Shown in pieces: positions 45,952 to 57,292 of a stretch of 64,000 nt of DNA. Under the pieces are notes generated by a model, which searched no databases, was not told the origin of the DNA, and saw only the letters and a program-made list of their open reading frames with translations. The stretch comes from Xanthomonas hortorum pv. pelargonii (GTDB lineage: Bacteria > Pseudomonadota > Gammaproteobacteria > Xanthomonadales > Xanthomonadaceae), in NCBI RefSeq assembly GCF_024499015.1, contig NZ_CP098604.1:3100001-3164000 (forward strand). Direction: 5' to 3'. Each line of letters starts with the position of its first letter. Positions within the stretch are counted from its first letter, which is position 1. Position numbers and translations under genes: made by a program.

Positions 45952-47535
45952 TCAGTGCCTGAAATGCCGCACACCGGTGAACACCATCGCGATGCCATGC
46001 TCGTCGGCGGCGGCGATCACTTCGCCGTCGCGCATCGAGCCGCCGGGCTGGATCACCGCCTTGATGCCGGCAGCTGCGGCGGCATCGATGCCGTCGCGGA
46101 ACGGGAAGAACGCATCGGAGGCCATCACCGAGCCGGCCACCGTGAGCTTGGCTTCCTCGGCCTTGAGCGCGGCGATCTTGGCGCTGACCACGCGGCTCAT
46201 TTGCCCGGCGCCCACACCGATGGTGCGGCTGTCCTTGGCATAGACAATGGCGTTGGATTTGACGTACTTGGCCACGCGCCAGGCGAACAGCAGATCGCCC
46301 AGTTCGGCCTCGCTGGGCGCGCGCTGGGTGACCACGCTCAGTTCGCCCAGCGACATGCCGCGGTTGTCGGACGACTGCATCAGCAGGCCCGAGCCGATGC
46401 GCTTGGTGTCGTAGTTGTTGAGGCCGTTGCCGTGCGGGATCTTGAGCACGCGTACGTTGGCTTTTTTGGTCGCGTACTCGAGCGCGCCGGGCTCGTAGTC
46501 CGGGGCGATCAGCACCTCGACGAACTGGCGATCCAGAATGGCCTTGGCGGTGGCCGCATCCAGCGTCTTGTTGAAAGCCAGGATGCCACCGAACGCGCTG
46601 GTCGGGTCGGTCGCATAGGCCAGCTCGTAGGCATCGCCGCAGGCCGCGCCCACCGCCACACCGCAGGGGTTGGCGTGTTTGACGATCACGCAGGCCGGAG
46701 CGTCGAACTGGCGCACGCATTCCCACGCCGCGTCGGCATCGGCCAGGTTGTTGTAGCTCAGCTCCTTGCCCTGCAATTGCTGGAAGGTGGCCAGCGTGCC
46801 CGGCACCGGATACAGGTCGCGATAGAACGCGCCGGCCTGATGCGGGTTTTCGCCGTAGCGCAGGTCCATCACCTTGATGAAGTTGGAATTGATCTGCGCC
46901 GGGAACGGGCTGCGCGTGGGCACGCTCTGCGCACTGTCGGCCACCGCCGAGAGATAGTTGCTGATCGCCGCGTCGTACTGCGCCACGCGGTTGAACGCGG
47001 CCACCGACAACGCAAAGCGCTTGGCCGCCGACAATTGACCGTCGTTGGCATCGAGTTCGGCCAGCAACTCGGCGTACTGCGCCGGGTCGGTGGCCACCGC
47101 CACGCGGGCGAAGTTCTTCGCCGCCGAGCGCAGCATCGCCGGGCCGCCGATATCGATGTTTTCCACCGCATCGGCCAGCGTGCAATCGGCCTTGGCGGTC
47201 ACCGACTCGAACGGATACAGGTTCAGCACCAGCAGGTCGATCGGCACGATGCCGTGTTCGGCCATCACCGCTTCATCGATGCCGGCGCGGCCGAGCAGGC
47301 CGCCGTGCACCAGCGGGTGCAGGGTCTTGACGCGGCCGTCCATCATTTCCGGGAAACCGGTCAGCTCGGCGACATCTTTAACTGGCAAACCCGCCTCGCG
47401 GATCGTCTTGGCGGTGCCGCCGGTGGACAGCAGCGCGACGTTGCGCGCCACCAGCGCGCGGGCCAGATCGATCAGGCCGGTCTTGTCGGAAACGGAGAGC
47501 AGGGCCCGGCGCACGGGCAGGAAATCAGAGGCCAT
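45952..47535 (-). CDS. purH: Bifunctional AICAR transformylase / IMP cyclohydrolase
   Basis: This 527-residue enzyme catalyses the last two steps of IMP synthesis. The N-terminal MGS-like cyclohydrolase domain ([45 protein letters not shown]) and the C-terminal transformylase domain ([22 protein letters not shown]) are complete. The start at 47535 gives [15 protein letters not shown]. fis normally lies just upstream in this genus, but here about 7.8 kb of other sequence intervenes. Confidence 0.97.
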   Translation of the reverse strand: MASDFLPVRRALLSVSDKTGLIDLARALVARNVALLSTGGTAKTIREAGLPVKDVAELTGFPEMMDGRVKTLHPLVHGGLLGRAGIDEAVMAEHGIVPIDLLVLNLYPFESVTAKADCTLADAVENIDIGGPAMLRSAAKNFARVAVATDPAQYAELLAELDANDGQLSAAKRFALSVAAFNRVAQYDAAISNYLSAVADSAQSVPTRSPFPAQINSNFIKVMDLRYGENPHQAGAFYRDLYPVPGTLATFQQLQGKELSYNNLADADAAWECVRQFDAPACVIVKHANPCGVAVGAACGDAYELAYATDPTSAFGGILAFNKTLDAATAKAILDRQFVEVLIAPDYEPGALEYATKKANVRVLKIPHGNGLNNYDTKRIGSGLLMQSSDNRGMSLGELSVVTQRAPSEAELGDLLFAWRVAKYVKSNAIVYAKDSRTIGVGAGQMSRVVSAKIAALKAEEAKLTVAGSVMASDAFFPFRDGIDAAAAAGIKAVIQPGGSMRDGEVIAAADEHGIAMVFTGVRHFRH

Positions 47536-47590
47536 CGGTGGGGGATGTCATTCAGCCGATATTGCAGGCTGCGCCGTGGCTTCAATGGGC
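47524..47590 (-). repeat. purH 5' region, copy A (intact)
   Basis: The purH start codon with its first few codons and about 55 bases of leader. It is matched by 49367-49437, where blocks such as GGCCAT, GGTGGGGGAT, AGCCGATATTG and ATGGGCTC recur in the same order and orientation. Confidence 0.8.
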
Positions 47591-47771
47591 TCGTGGTCCC
47601 CAGATGGTGCGGGCTGCTTCCGGTAAGGGCGGCCGCAGATTCGCTTGCTGTCCATGCTGGCCAGGATATGGCGGCACGGCCTGATCGCGCCAATGCAGCT
47701 CTCGGCTGCCGCGTTGGCAGATCGGTTGCGGCTGGCCACGCAATGTGGCCAGCCGACGGTACGACTGTTCG

Positions 47772-48224
47772 CTAGGTTTTGTTAGCCACTCTTAGTTCAG
47801 AGCTTGCCCGGAACTTACAGTCCTGTGGCTCGTTTGTGCAACGTGGATACGCCGCACCATTGCCGGGTTGTTTTTCGGCTTTCCAGCCTGTGATCGGTAC
47901 CGCAGGCGATTTCAATTTCAGCGACATGCGGATGCCGACAGCTTCGTTCACATAATCGCAGACTGCGCGCGTGTCTCCTTCTATCAGGTAGGCTTCCAAA
48001 AATCTGACGCCTGCAAGGTCGGACAAATTTCCGCGCATGCTCTCCCCGTGCCAAGTGGCTCCAGAATCTTTCGCCTGATACTCGATGCGGCCGTCGGATT
48101 TTTGCATCTGCTTGATGGTGGATTTGACCGGGCACGAATGCACCGGATCTTTTGCCTGCGCGGCAGTCAGTGCCAGCATACCGCTCAGAAGAATCGCGGC
48201 TTTGGCAGGAAATTCAATTTTCAT
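47772..48224 (-). CDS. Small secreted protein of unknown function (DUF3757-like)
   Basis: The 150-residue product has a signal peptide (cleavage after about residue 24, ...LTAAQA-KD) and a mature domain with four Cys, starting CPVKSTIKQMQ. That pattern recalls DUF3757-type periplasmic proteins, but the match is from memory. It lies inside the insertion between purH and the fis copy and has lower GC than its core neighbours. It may have travelled with the flanking small gene. Confidence 0.65.
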   Translation of the reverse strand: MKIEFPAKAAILLSGMLALTAAQAKDPVHSCPVKSTIKQMQKSDGRIEYQAKDSGATWHGESMRGNLSDLAGVRFLEAYLIEGDTRAVCDYVNEAVGIRMSLKLKSPAVPITGWKAEKQPGNGAAYPRCTNEPQDCKFRASSELRVANKT

Positions 48225-48352
48225 AGGATATTCCCCTGATTAGCTTATGTCTGGAATCGATTCATAAGTGCTCATTTGAGATGGGCCGTTCGAACCTGGT
48301 TGGCCCGCGGGTGCTGATAAGCAATGCGATTGGTCGACGGATGCGTGCTTGA

Positions 48353-48739
48353 CTACTTGTTGCAGAGCCCGGAGTTGATGGTGTCTTCCCTTACAATGAT
48401 GCAGATGTCTTTATCGCCAGTAACTTTGAGATCTTGTTTGACACCATCCACCCGTGTGCCATCATCGCAGTGAGGGGTACTGTACCCGATTAACGTGTAA
48501 GTATTATTTGTTTCAACTTTAGGCCCTGCTGTCGCATTCTTTTCCGGCTGTATCGGGTAGCACGAGTATCCGCGGATGCCCAGCGCTTTTACGCTGCTTG
48601 AAACATTTGCAATATAGAGCTGTGAGTACCTGGTGCGATCGTCGGAGTCGGCGGCCGATGCATTGGTTGCAATGAGGAGAAGTGATGAGATTAGTTCTGC
48701 GGCGCAGAATTTTTTTGTTTTATTTGTTGAAATTTTCAT
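48353..48739 (-). CDS. Small secreted protein of unknown function
   Basis: The 128-residue product has a Lys-rich start, a signal-peptide hydrophobic core (AELISSLLLIATNASAA) and a mature part with four Cys that could form two disulfides. No family is recognised. The coding sequence is clearly richer in A and T than the surrounding chromosome, which suggests horizontal origin. It is on the same strand as the neighbouring small secreted protein gene, 128 bases upstream of it. Confidence 0.6.
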   Translation of the reverse strand: MKISTNKTKKFCAAELISSLLLIATNASAADSDDRTRYSQLYIANVSSSVKALGIRGYSCYPIQPEKNATAGPKVETNNTYTLIGYSTPHCDDGTRVDGVKQDLKVTGDKDICIIVREDTINSGLCNK

Positions 48740-49089
48740 TTTATTAATCCTTCTTGATGCCCCTGCAGATCGAAGTTAAAGGATTTTACCGGGTATTGAT
48801 GTGACTGACTTCAATATAATCAATGTAAATGTGGTTTCTGGCCCTGCATAGCCCGCACGGTCAATGTATGTTCCTGATTAGCCCTGACACTCAGCCATGA
48901 AAATTGCTCGCTGCCCGCAAAATCGGCTCTGGACATGCGTTGGATTGCATCATGGCCGTGGCAAGTCGCGGCAGCATCTCGCGCAAGCAGAATCGACGAT
49001 TGAATGGCGGGCGAATCGACCCTGTTCAGCGCCGTCGTCAAGGTGCGGTGTGGATGGTGGCTTGCACCCAGCCGACGGCGTTCGGATGC
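48740..49089. other. Stretch without a recognised gene in the fis-purH insertion
   Basis: The first 100 bases are AT-rich and probably hold the promoter of the small secreted protein gene; the rest is GC-rich without a convincing reading frame, ribosome site or repeat. Confidence 0.4.
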
Positions 49090-50465
<1,376 letters not shown>

Positions 50466-53400
50466 ATGAATCGTGAAAAAGTTTTGGCATTACGCACATG
50501 CACAAACAACATGTCCGATCATTGCGGATTGATCTGGCCGAAAAGCGGTCCGGTCGAATGCAGGCATTGGCAGCCTAGCGTCAAACAGGAAAATGGTTTG
50601 ACCGGTTTGTTGTGGGGGCAGGGAACCAACGCGCATCTGAACATGCATGCCGATGCGCACTGGGTGGTGTGCATGGTGGAGACCGCCGATATCATCTGGT
50701 TGGGCGAAGAGGGAATGATCAAGTTTCCCAAGGCCGACGTGGTCTACGCCGGTAACCGTGCGGGCGCGATGAGCTGCATCGCCGCCGGCATCGAGCAACA
50801 CGCGCCACCCAAACCCGAATTGCCTGTCGACACCGTCATGGCTGCGGAATTCACCCCCAAGGCACCGCACGCGCAGTTCACCGCGCCTGCTGTTGAAAGC
50901 GGTCCGCATTCCACCGCGCCACTTCCATCACCGCCCAACGGCATCGACCCACAAGCCGCGCAGCCGTCACATGCGATCCTGCGCACCCGCGAAATCGCCA
51001 CCTATGGCAGCACGCTCACCGGCGCCGATCAGAGTCAGCTGATCGCAGGCTATGGAAGCACCGAGACCGCGGGTAACGGCAGTGAGTTGATCGCCGGCTA
51101 TGGCAGCACCGGCGTGGCCGGATCCGACAGCACCATCGTGGCCGGCTATGGCAGTTCCCAGACCGCAGGCGGGGGCAGCACGCTCACTGCCGGCTATGGC
51201 AGCACCCAAACCGCGCGCCATGGCAGCGAGCTGACAGCGGGCTACGGCAGCACGGAAACTGCGGGTGCAGATAGCTCGCTGATCGCCGGCTATGGCAGTA
51301 CGCAAACCTCCGGCGGCGACAGCTCGTTGACCGCCGGCTACGGCAGCACCCAAACCGCGCAGAACGGCAGCGACCTCACCGCAGGCTACGGCAGCACCAG
51401 CACGGCGGGCACCGATAGCTCGCTGATCGCCGGCTACGGCAGCACCCAGACCTCGGGCGGAGAAAGCTCGCTCACTGCCGGCTATGGCAGCACGCAGACA
51501 GCGCAGGACGGCAGTGACCTCACCGCCGGCTACGGCAGCACGGGCACCGCAGGTGCCGATAGCTCGCTGATTGCCGGTTATGGCAGTACGCAGACATCGG
51601 GCAACGACAGCTCGCTGACGGCAGGCTACGGCAGCACCCAGACCGCCCGTACCGGCAGCGATCTCACTGCGGGTTACGGCAGCACCTCCACCGCCGGCGC
51701 GGACAGCACGCTGATCGCAGGCTATGGCAGCACCCAGACCTCCGGCGGGGACAGTTCGCTCACCGCCGGCTACGGCAGTACGCAAACCGCGCGCAAAGGC
51801 AGCGATCTGACCGCCGGCTATGGCAGCACCGCAACCGCCGGTGCAGATAGCACCTTGATTGCCGGTTATGGCAGCACCCAGACCTCCGGTGGCGAAAGTT
51901 CGCTCACCGCCGGCTACGGCAGCACGCAAACCGCCCGCAAAGGCAGCGATCTGACCGCCGGCTATGGCAGTACCTCGACGGCCGGTGGTGATAGCACCTT
52001 GATCGCCGGTTACGGCAGCACGCAAACCTCTGGTGGTGACAGTTCGCTGACCGCCGGCTACGGCAGCACGCAGACCGCCCGCAAAGGCAGCGATCTGACC
52101 GCCGGCTACGGCAGTACCTCGACGGCCGGTGGCGACAGCACCTTGATCGCCGGTTACGGCAGCACCCAGACCTCTGGTGGCGACAGTTCGCTGACTGCCG
52201 GCTACGGCAGCACGCAGACCGCACGCAGCGGCAGCGACCTGACCACCGGCTACGGCAGTACCTCGACGGCCGGCGCCGACAGCACCTTGGTTGCAGGCTA
52301 CGGCAGCACGCAAACCGCTGGTGGCGAAAGTTCGCTCACCGCCGGATATGGCAGCACGCAAACGGCGCGCAAGGGCAGCGATCTGACCACCGGCTACGGC
52401 AGCACCTCCACAGCCGGCGCCGACAGCACCTTGATCGCCGGTTATGGCAGCACGCAGACCTCCGGCGGCGAAAGCTCGCTGACTGCCGGTTATGGAAGCA
52501 CCCAGACGGCGCGAAGCGGTAGCGACCTGACCACCGGCTACGGCAGTACCTCCACGGCCGGCGCCGACAGTACCTTGATTGCCGGTTACGGCAGCACCCA
52601 GACATCGGGCGGCGACAGTTCGCTGACCGCCGGCTACGGCAGCACGCAAACGGCGCGCAGCGGTAGCGACCTGACAACCGGCTACGGCAGCACCTCCACG
52701 GCCGGTGCCGACAGCACCTTGATTGCAGGGTACGGAAGTACGCAGACCTCCGGCGGGGAAAGTTCGCTCACTGCAGGCTATGGCAGCACGCAAACCGCAC
52801 GTAAGGGCAGTGACCTCACCACCGGCTATGGCAGTACCTCCACGGCGGGTGCCGACAGCACCTTGATCGCAGGGTATGGCAGTACCCAAACCTCTGGCGG
52901 GGACAGCTCCCTCACTGCAGGCTACGGCAGCACGCAAACCGCACGTAAGGGCAGTGACCTCACCACCGGCTATGGCAGCACGTCGACCGCCGGTGCCGAC
53001 AGCACGCTGATCGCCGGCTACGGCAGCACCCAGACCTCCGGGGGCGACAGCTCGCTCACTGCCGGCTACGGCAGCACGCAAACCGCACGTAAGGGCAGCG
53101 ACCTCACCACCGGCTATGGCAGCACGTCGACCGCCGGTGCCGACAGCACGCTGATCGCCGGCTACGGCAGCACCCAGACCTCCGGGGGCGACAGCTCGCT
53201 CACCGCCGGCTACGGCAGCACGCAAACCGCACGTAAGGGCAGTGACCTCACCGCCGGTTACGGCAGCACCTCAACCGCCGGTTCGGACAGTTCGCTGATC
53301 GCCGGCTATGGCAGCACCCAGACGGCCGGCTTCAAAAGCATCCTGACCACGGGTTACGGCAGCACCCAGACCGCGCAAGAGGGCAGCATGCTCACTGCCG

Positions 53401-55052
53401 GCTATGGCAGTTCGTCCACCGCCGGCTCCGACAGCTCGCTGATTGCCGGCTACGGCAGCACCCAGACGGCCGGCTTCAAGAGCATCCTCACCTCAGGCTA
53501 CGGCAGCACCCAGACCGCGCAGGAGCGCAGCACGCTCACCACCGGTTACGGCAGTACATCGACCGCCGGCCACGACAGTACGCTGATTGCCGGCTATGGC
53601 AGTACCCAGACCGCCGGTTACAAGAGCATTCTCACTACCGGCTATGGCAGCACCCAGACCGCGCAGGAAAGCAGTTCGCTGATTGCAGGCTACGGCAGTT
53701 CCTCCATGGCCGGCCCGGACAGCTCGCTGATCGCGGGTTATGGCAGTACCCAGACTGCCGGTTACGACAGCTTCCTGACGGCCGGTTACGGCAGTACCCA
53801 GACCGCGCAGAGCAGCAGCTGGCTGATCACCGGCTACGGCAGTACGTCCACCGCCAGCTTCCAGAGTTCGTTGATTGCCGGCTATGGCAGCACGCAGACG
53901 GCCGGCTACGAAAGTACCTTGACCGCCGGCTACGGCAGCACCCAGACGGCGCAGGAAATCAGTTGGCTCACCACCGGCTACGGCAGCACGCAAACGGCCG
54001 GCCATGGCAGCATCCTGACCGCCGGTTACGGCAGCAATTCCACCGCAGGTTACGAAAGCACCCTGATCGCGGGGTATGGCAGCACCCAGACCGCCGGTTA
54101 CGAAAGCACCCTCACCGCCGGTTATGGCAGCACGCTGACCGCGCTGGAAAACAGCTCGCTGACCGCCGGCTACGGCAGTACCGAAATCGCCGGTTTCTCC
54201 AGCACGCTGATCGCCGGCTACGGCAGCAGCCAGACCGCCGGTGGCGACAGCACGCTGACCGCCGGCTACGGCAGCACCCTGATGGCGCTGGACAACAGCA
54301 CGCTGACGGCAGGCTACGGCAGCACCGAGACCGCAGGACAGGACAGCTCGCTGATCGCCGGTTATGGCAGCACCTTGACCAGTGGCGTGCGCAGCTATCT
54401 GACCGCTGGCTATGGCAGCAACCAGATCGCAAGCTACGGAAGCTCGTTGATCGCAGGACACGAAAGTACCCAGATTGCCGGCCATCGCAGCATGTTGATC
54501 GCCGGCAAGCTGAGTTCGCAGACGGCGGGCTCGCGCAGCACGCTGATCGCCGGCAGGGGCAGCATCCAGACCGCAGGCGACCGCAGCAAGCTGATCGCCG
54601 GCGCCGACAGCACCCAGATCGCCGGCGATCGCAGCAAGTTGCTGGCCGGCAGCAACAGCTTCCTCACCGCCGGGGACCGCAGCAAACTCACCGCAGGCGA
54701 CGATTGCACGCTGATGGCAGGCGACCGCAGCAAGTTGACCGCCGGCAAGAACAGCATCCTGACCGCGGGCGCCAACAGCCGATTGATCGGTAGCCTGGGC
54801 TCCACCCTCACCGGTGGCGAAGACTCGGTGCTGATCTTCCGATGCTGGGACGGCAAGCGCTATACCAACATCATTGCCAAGACCGGCGAGGAGGGCGTCG
54901 AGGCCGACACCGCCTATCAGGTCGACGACGACAAGAACGTGGTCGAAAAATTCGACGATCCGTTCGACACGATCGACACCATCGTGCTCGAGCATGGCGG
55001 CGGGCCGGCGTCTGCAGCCGATCACGTGCCTGACGCGCATGCACCCCACTGA
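50466..55052 (+). CDS. inaX: Ice nucleation protein (InaX-type)
   Basis: This 1528-residue protein templates ice at the outer cell surface. The N-domain (about 1-175) is globular with a Pro-rich end. A beta-solenoid follows with about 79 coils of 16 residues of the form AGYGSTxTAxxxSxL, arranged in 48-residue triplets; the TxT columns are the ice-ordering surface. The last dozen coils change to Arg/Lys-containing types (GDRSKLIAG), the R-coils linked to self-assembly. The C-cap (about 1450-1528) starts after GGEDSVLIFRCWDGKRYTN. It matches X. campestris pv. translucens InaX in size (about 1567 residues). It lies in an insertion between fis and purH, on the opposite strand to both. Confidence 0.97.
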   Translation: MNREKVLALRTCTNNMSDHCGLIWPKSGPVECRHWQPSVKQENGLTGLLWGQGTNAHLNMHADAHWVVCMVETADIIWLGEEGMIKFPKADVVYAGNRAGAMSCIAAGIEQHAPPKPELPVDTVMAAEFTPKAPHAQFTAPAVESGPHSTAPLPSPPNGIDPQAAQPSHAILRTREIATYGSTLTGADQSQLIAGYGSTETAGNGSELIAGYGSTGVAGSDSTIVAGYGSSQTAGGGSTLTAGYGSTQTARHGSELTAGYGSTETAGADSSLIAGYGSTQTSGGDSSLTAGYGSTQTAQNGSDLTAGYGSTSTAGTDSSLIAGYGSTQTSGGESSLTAGYGSTQTAQDGSDLTAGYGSTGTAGADSSLIAGYGSTQTSGNDSSLTAGYGSTQTARTGSDLTAGYGSTSTAGADSTLIAGYGSTQTSGGDSSLTAGYGSTQTARKGSDLTAGYGSTATAGADSTLIAGYGSTQTSGGESSLTAGYGSTQTARKGSDLTAGYGSTSTAGGDSTLIAGYGSTQTSGGDSSLTAGYGSTQTARKGSDLTAGYGSTSTAGGDSTLIAGYGSTQTSGGDSSLTAGYGSTQTARSGSDLTTGYGSTSTAGADSTLVAGYGSTQTAGGESSLTAGYGSTQTARKGSDLTTGYGSTSTAGADSTLIAGYGSTQTSGGESSLTAGYGSTQTARSGSDLTTGYGSTSTAGADSTLIAGYGSTQTSGGDSSLTAGYGSTQTARSGSDLTTGYGSTSTAGADSTLIAGYGSTQTSGGESSLTAGYGSTQTARKGSDLTTGYGSTSTAGADSTLIAGYGSTQTSGGDSSLTAGYGSTQTARKGSDLTTGYGSTSTAGADSTLIAGYGSTQTSGGDSSLTAGYGSTQTARKGSDLTTGYGSTSTAGADSTLIAGYGSTQTSGGDSSLTAGYGSTQTARKGSDLTAGYGSTSTAGSDSSLIAGYGSTQTAGFKSILTTGYGSTQTAQEGSMLTAGYGSSSTAGSDSSLIAGYGSTQTAGFKSILTSGYGSTQTAQERSTLTTGYGSTSTAGHDSTLIAGYGSTQTAGYKSILTTGYGSTQTAQESSSLIAGYGSSSMAGPDSSLIAGYGSTQTAGYDSFLTAGYGSTQTAQSSSWLITGYGSTSTASFQSSLIAGYGSTQTAGYESTLTAGYGSTQTAQEISWLTTGYGSTQTAGHGSILTAGYGSNSTAGYESTLIAGYGSTQTAGYESTLTAGYGSTLTALENSSLTAGYGSTEIAGFSSTLIAGYGSSQTAGGDSTLTAGYGSTLMALDNSTLTAGYGSTETAGQDSSLIAGYGSTLTSGVRSYLTAGYGSNQIASYGSSLIAGHESTQIAGHRSMLIAGKLSSQTAGSRSTLIAGRGSIQTAGDRSKLIAGADSTQIAGDRSKLLAGSNSFLTAGDRSKLTAGDDCTLMAGDRSKLTAGKNSILTAGANSRLIGSLGSTLTGGEDSVLIFRCWDGKRYTNIIAKTGEEGVEADTAYQVDDDKNVVEKFDDPFDTIDTIVLEHGGGPASAADHVPDAHAPH
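51265..53268 (+). repeat. Near-identical 144-bp tandem repeats inside inaX
   Basis: About 14 copies of a 144-bp (48-codon) unit follow each other. Neighbouring copies such as 52981-53124 and 53125-53268 differ at only a couple of positions. Outside this block the 48-residue periodicity remains but the DNA has diverged. Confidence 0.85.
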
Positions 55053-55087
55053 GCAAGAAACGCACGCAGGCGATCGGTAACGGCTGC

Positions 55088-55117
55088 GGCCAACTGCCCG
55101 ATGAGCGGCAGTTGGCC
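55088..55117 (+). terminator. Hairpin downstream of inaX
   Basis: A perfect 11-bp stem (GGCCAACTGCC with its complement) and an 8-base loop lie 36 bases after the inaX stop. The following T-content is low, so efficiency is uncertain. From here to 55350 I see no gene. Confidence 0.6.
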
Positions 55118-55350
55118 TGATCTGCTCAAACACGCATTGCGGTGACCCCGATGACTGCCGCCCGCCTGGCGTCGCCAGTCCCTGAAGCGGGTCACGAAGA
55201 GTGAAACGCGCATGTCAGCGCTGGATCCGCATCGGCAGTGCGAGGCATCCAGACGACGCTCATGCATCAGCGCGCAGAGCGGCTTGGCTCCGTCAACCAC
55301 GGCAGTGGAGCGCACTGAACAGCCAGCGACGCAGCACCGCGCTTACGCTT

Positions 55351-55395
55351 CCCTAATCCCTAATCCCTAATCCCTAATCCCTAATCCCTAATCCC
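55351..55395. repeat. Heptamer tandem repeat, six CCCTAAT units
   Basis: Six exact copies of CCCTAAT and a trailing CCC lie five bases before the end of fis. It is one of several heptamer arrays in this window. Confidence 0.9.
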
Positions 55396-55399
55396 AGCG

Positions 55400-55741
<342 letters not shown>

Positions 55742-55789
55742 TCATCGCTCGCCACGCCCGTGTGGCCATCGGCGGCCGGTCGCGTCCGT

Positions 55790-56968
55790 TCAACGGAAAT
55801 CGAAACTGAAGGCGGCGGTGCTGGCGGCCGGTTCGCGCACGCGAAACGCCACCTGTACCGCCTGGCCTGGCGCGAGCGTGTCCTGCGCGCCCGGGCGTTG
55901 GCCCAGATACTCCTGCGGCGCCAGCACGCGCGTGCCGATCACCCGGCCGTCTGCATCCGACAGCGACAGCTGCAGCCACGGCCAGGCCTGCGCCCAACGC
56001 GCGTCGTTGCGGAAGCTGGCCTGGATCTGCAGCACGCCGGGGTTAGCGGGCAGCGGCCGCACGTCGCGGTTGAGCAGCGTCAGCGCGGCCGGTTCGCGCC
56101 AGGCCGGTAACGTGCACCGCAGCACCTCGCAGGCCGCGCCGACCAGCGGCCGCCAGCGCGCGTCCGCGGCCAGGCGCGCGCGGTCGGCGATGACGATCTG
56201 CAGCGCTAACAAACCGACCAAGCCGATCAACAGCGCCCATTGCCGCCCGCTGGCGCGCAGAGGCGGCCGGGTGAAGCCGCGGCGTGCGAAGGCGGGCGCG
56301 GGTTGGGCTGCGGCTGGGAGTGGCTGGAAGTGTGCGGCGGCGACGGTGCCGGCGTGGCCCGCATCGCTGAGGGTTGCCTTGGTGGCTGGTTGCGGAGCGG
56401 TCTTGGATGCCGGGGCGGCGGCGGTGTCGGGTGTGGGATCGCGATCGACATCGAAATTGAGATGTTGCTCGGCATCGGCATCGGCATCGGCATCGAGATC
56501 GGTCTCCTGGCCTGCGTCCGCAATGCTGCCGACAACTGCGCCAGTCGAATGCGTGCCGGTGTAACTAGAGATCGGATCGCGGTTGTCATCAGCGCCGAGA
56601 GTTGTGTCTTCCTCGGTATCGCCGGGGACGTCGCGCGTGCTGGAGGTGTTCCACCCCAATCGATCCGGATTGGCGTCGCCTGCTGCAGTTTTGCGGTCAT
56701 CGCTGCGTGGGGTGGTGGTGGCCGCGCGTGCCGTGTCGATGCGCGGCGCTGTCACCAGCGGCGCCACCGGCGGCGGAACGGCCGCGGCCGGCGGCGCGGC
56801 GGCCGGCTCTGCCAATGGCGCGGGCGGCAACTGGCGCGTCGGTACCGGCAGCGGCTGCTCGGGCGGCTCGGCAGGTGGCACCGCCGGCGTGGGAATCAGC
56901 GATGGGGCAGCCGGCGTCGCACGCAGGAACGTGGCCAGGGGGCGGCGCGGTGGCGGAGTCTCGGACAT
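55790..56968 (-). CDS. DUF3426 membrane protein without the usual zinc ribbon
   Basis: This 392-residue protein has a long Pro/Ala/Asp-rich disordered N-terminal half with a run of alternating Asp-Ala dipeptides (about residue 150-165), one membrane helix (about 255-272) and a C-terminal beta-sandwich domain of the DUF3426 type (CEVLRCTLPAWREP, NDARWAQAWPWLQLSLSDADGRVI). Family members usually begin with a CxxC zinc ribbon; none is seen after the ATG at 56968. The gene sits between prmA and fis, its usual place. Confidence 0.82.
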   Translation of the reverse strand: MSETPPPRRPLATFLRATPAAPSLIPTPAVPPAEPPEQPLPVPTRQLPPAPLAEPAAAPPAAAVPPPVAPLVTAPRIDTARAATTTPRSDDRKTAAGDANPDRLGWNTSSTRDVPGDTEEDTTLGADDNRDPISSYTGTHSTGAVVGSIADAGQETDLDADADADAEQHLNFDVDRDPTPDTAAAPASKTAPQPATKATLSDAGHAGTVAAAHFQPLPAAAQPAPAFARRGFTRPPLRASGRQWALLIGLVGLLALQIVIADRARLAADARWRPLVGAACEVLRCTLPAWREPAALTLLNRDVRPLPANPGVLQIQASFRNDARWAQAWPWLQLSLSDADGRVIGTRVLAPQEYLGQRPGAQDTLAPGQAVQVAFRVREPAASTAAFSFDFR

Positions 56969-57250
56969 CGGCAGAGGTGCAGCGGGAAGACCCCTATTCA
57001 ACCACGCGCACGCCAATGGGCGAACCCGGGTGCTTCAGCAGGTGTGCCTTGCATGAAGCGCGCGCGGCAGTGGCGTTGACTGCATTTTCGCAACACCTCT
57101 GGCTGCTGCGGACACGCGCCAAGGCGCGGCAGCCAACAGACCAGGCGGGCTCAGAGCGAGCTCCCAATGCGAATCTCGAATCGCAGCGTCAACACTCAGC
57201 GGTCCTTGTCGGCATGGCGTGCCTGGTCAAACGCAGACAAGCAAGCTCTT

Positions 57251-57284
57251 CCCGATTCCCGATTCCCGATTCCCGATTCCCGAT
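57251..57284. repeat. Heptamer tandem repeat, CCCGATT units
   Basis: Nearly five copies of CCCGATT end just before the stop of the XRE regulator gene. It belongs to the same NATTCCC family as the other arrays. Confidence 0.88.
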
Positions 57285-57292
57285 CCCGCCCG

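Noticed and set aside
44531..47185. 884-codon frame reading purD plus a long N-terminal extension
   Set aside because: The extension runs through purH in another frame; the true purD start at 45826 gives the family length.
51000..54800. CRISPR-like or satellite array
   Set aside because: The periodic repeats are coding (48-bp and 144-bp units in one open frame) with no spacers.
50967..55133. Two very long minus-strand open frames (752 and 546 codons) across inaX
   Set aside because: They are shadows of the 16-residue repeat: periodic codon use keeps the opposite strand open. No ribosome site or independent sequence supports them.
55351..55395. Telomere-like or CRISPR leader repeat
   Set aside because: It is a plain heptamer tandem array without spacers, related to other NATTCCC arrays in the window.
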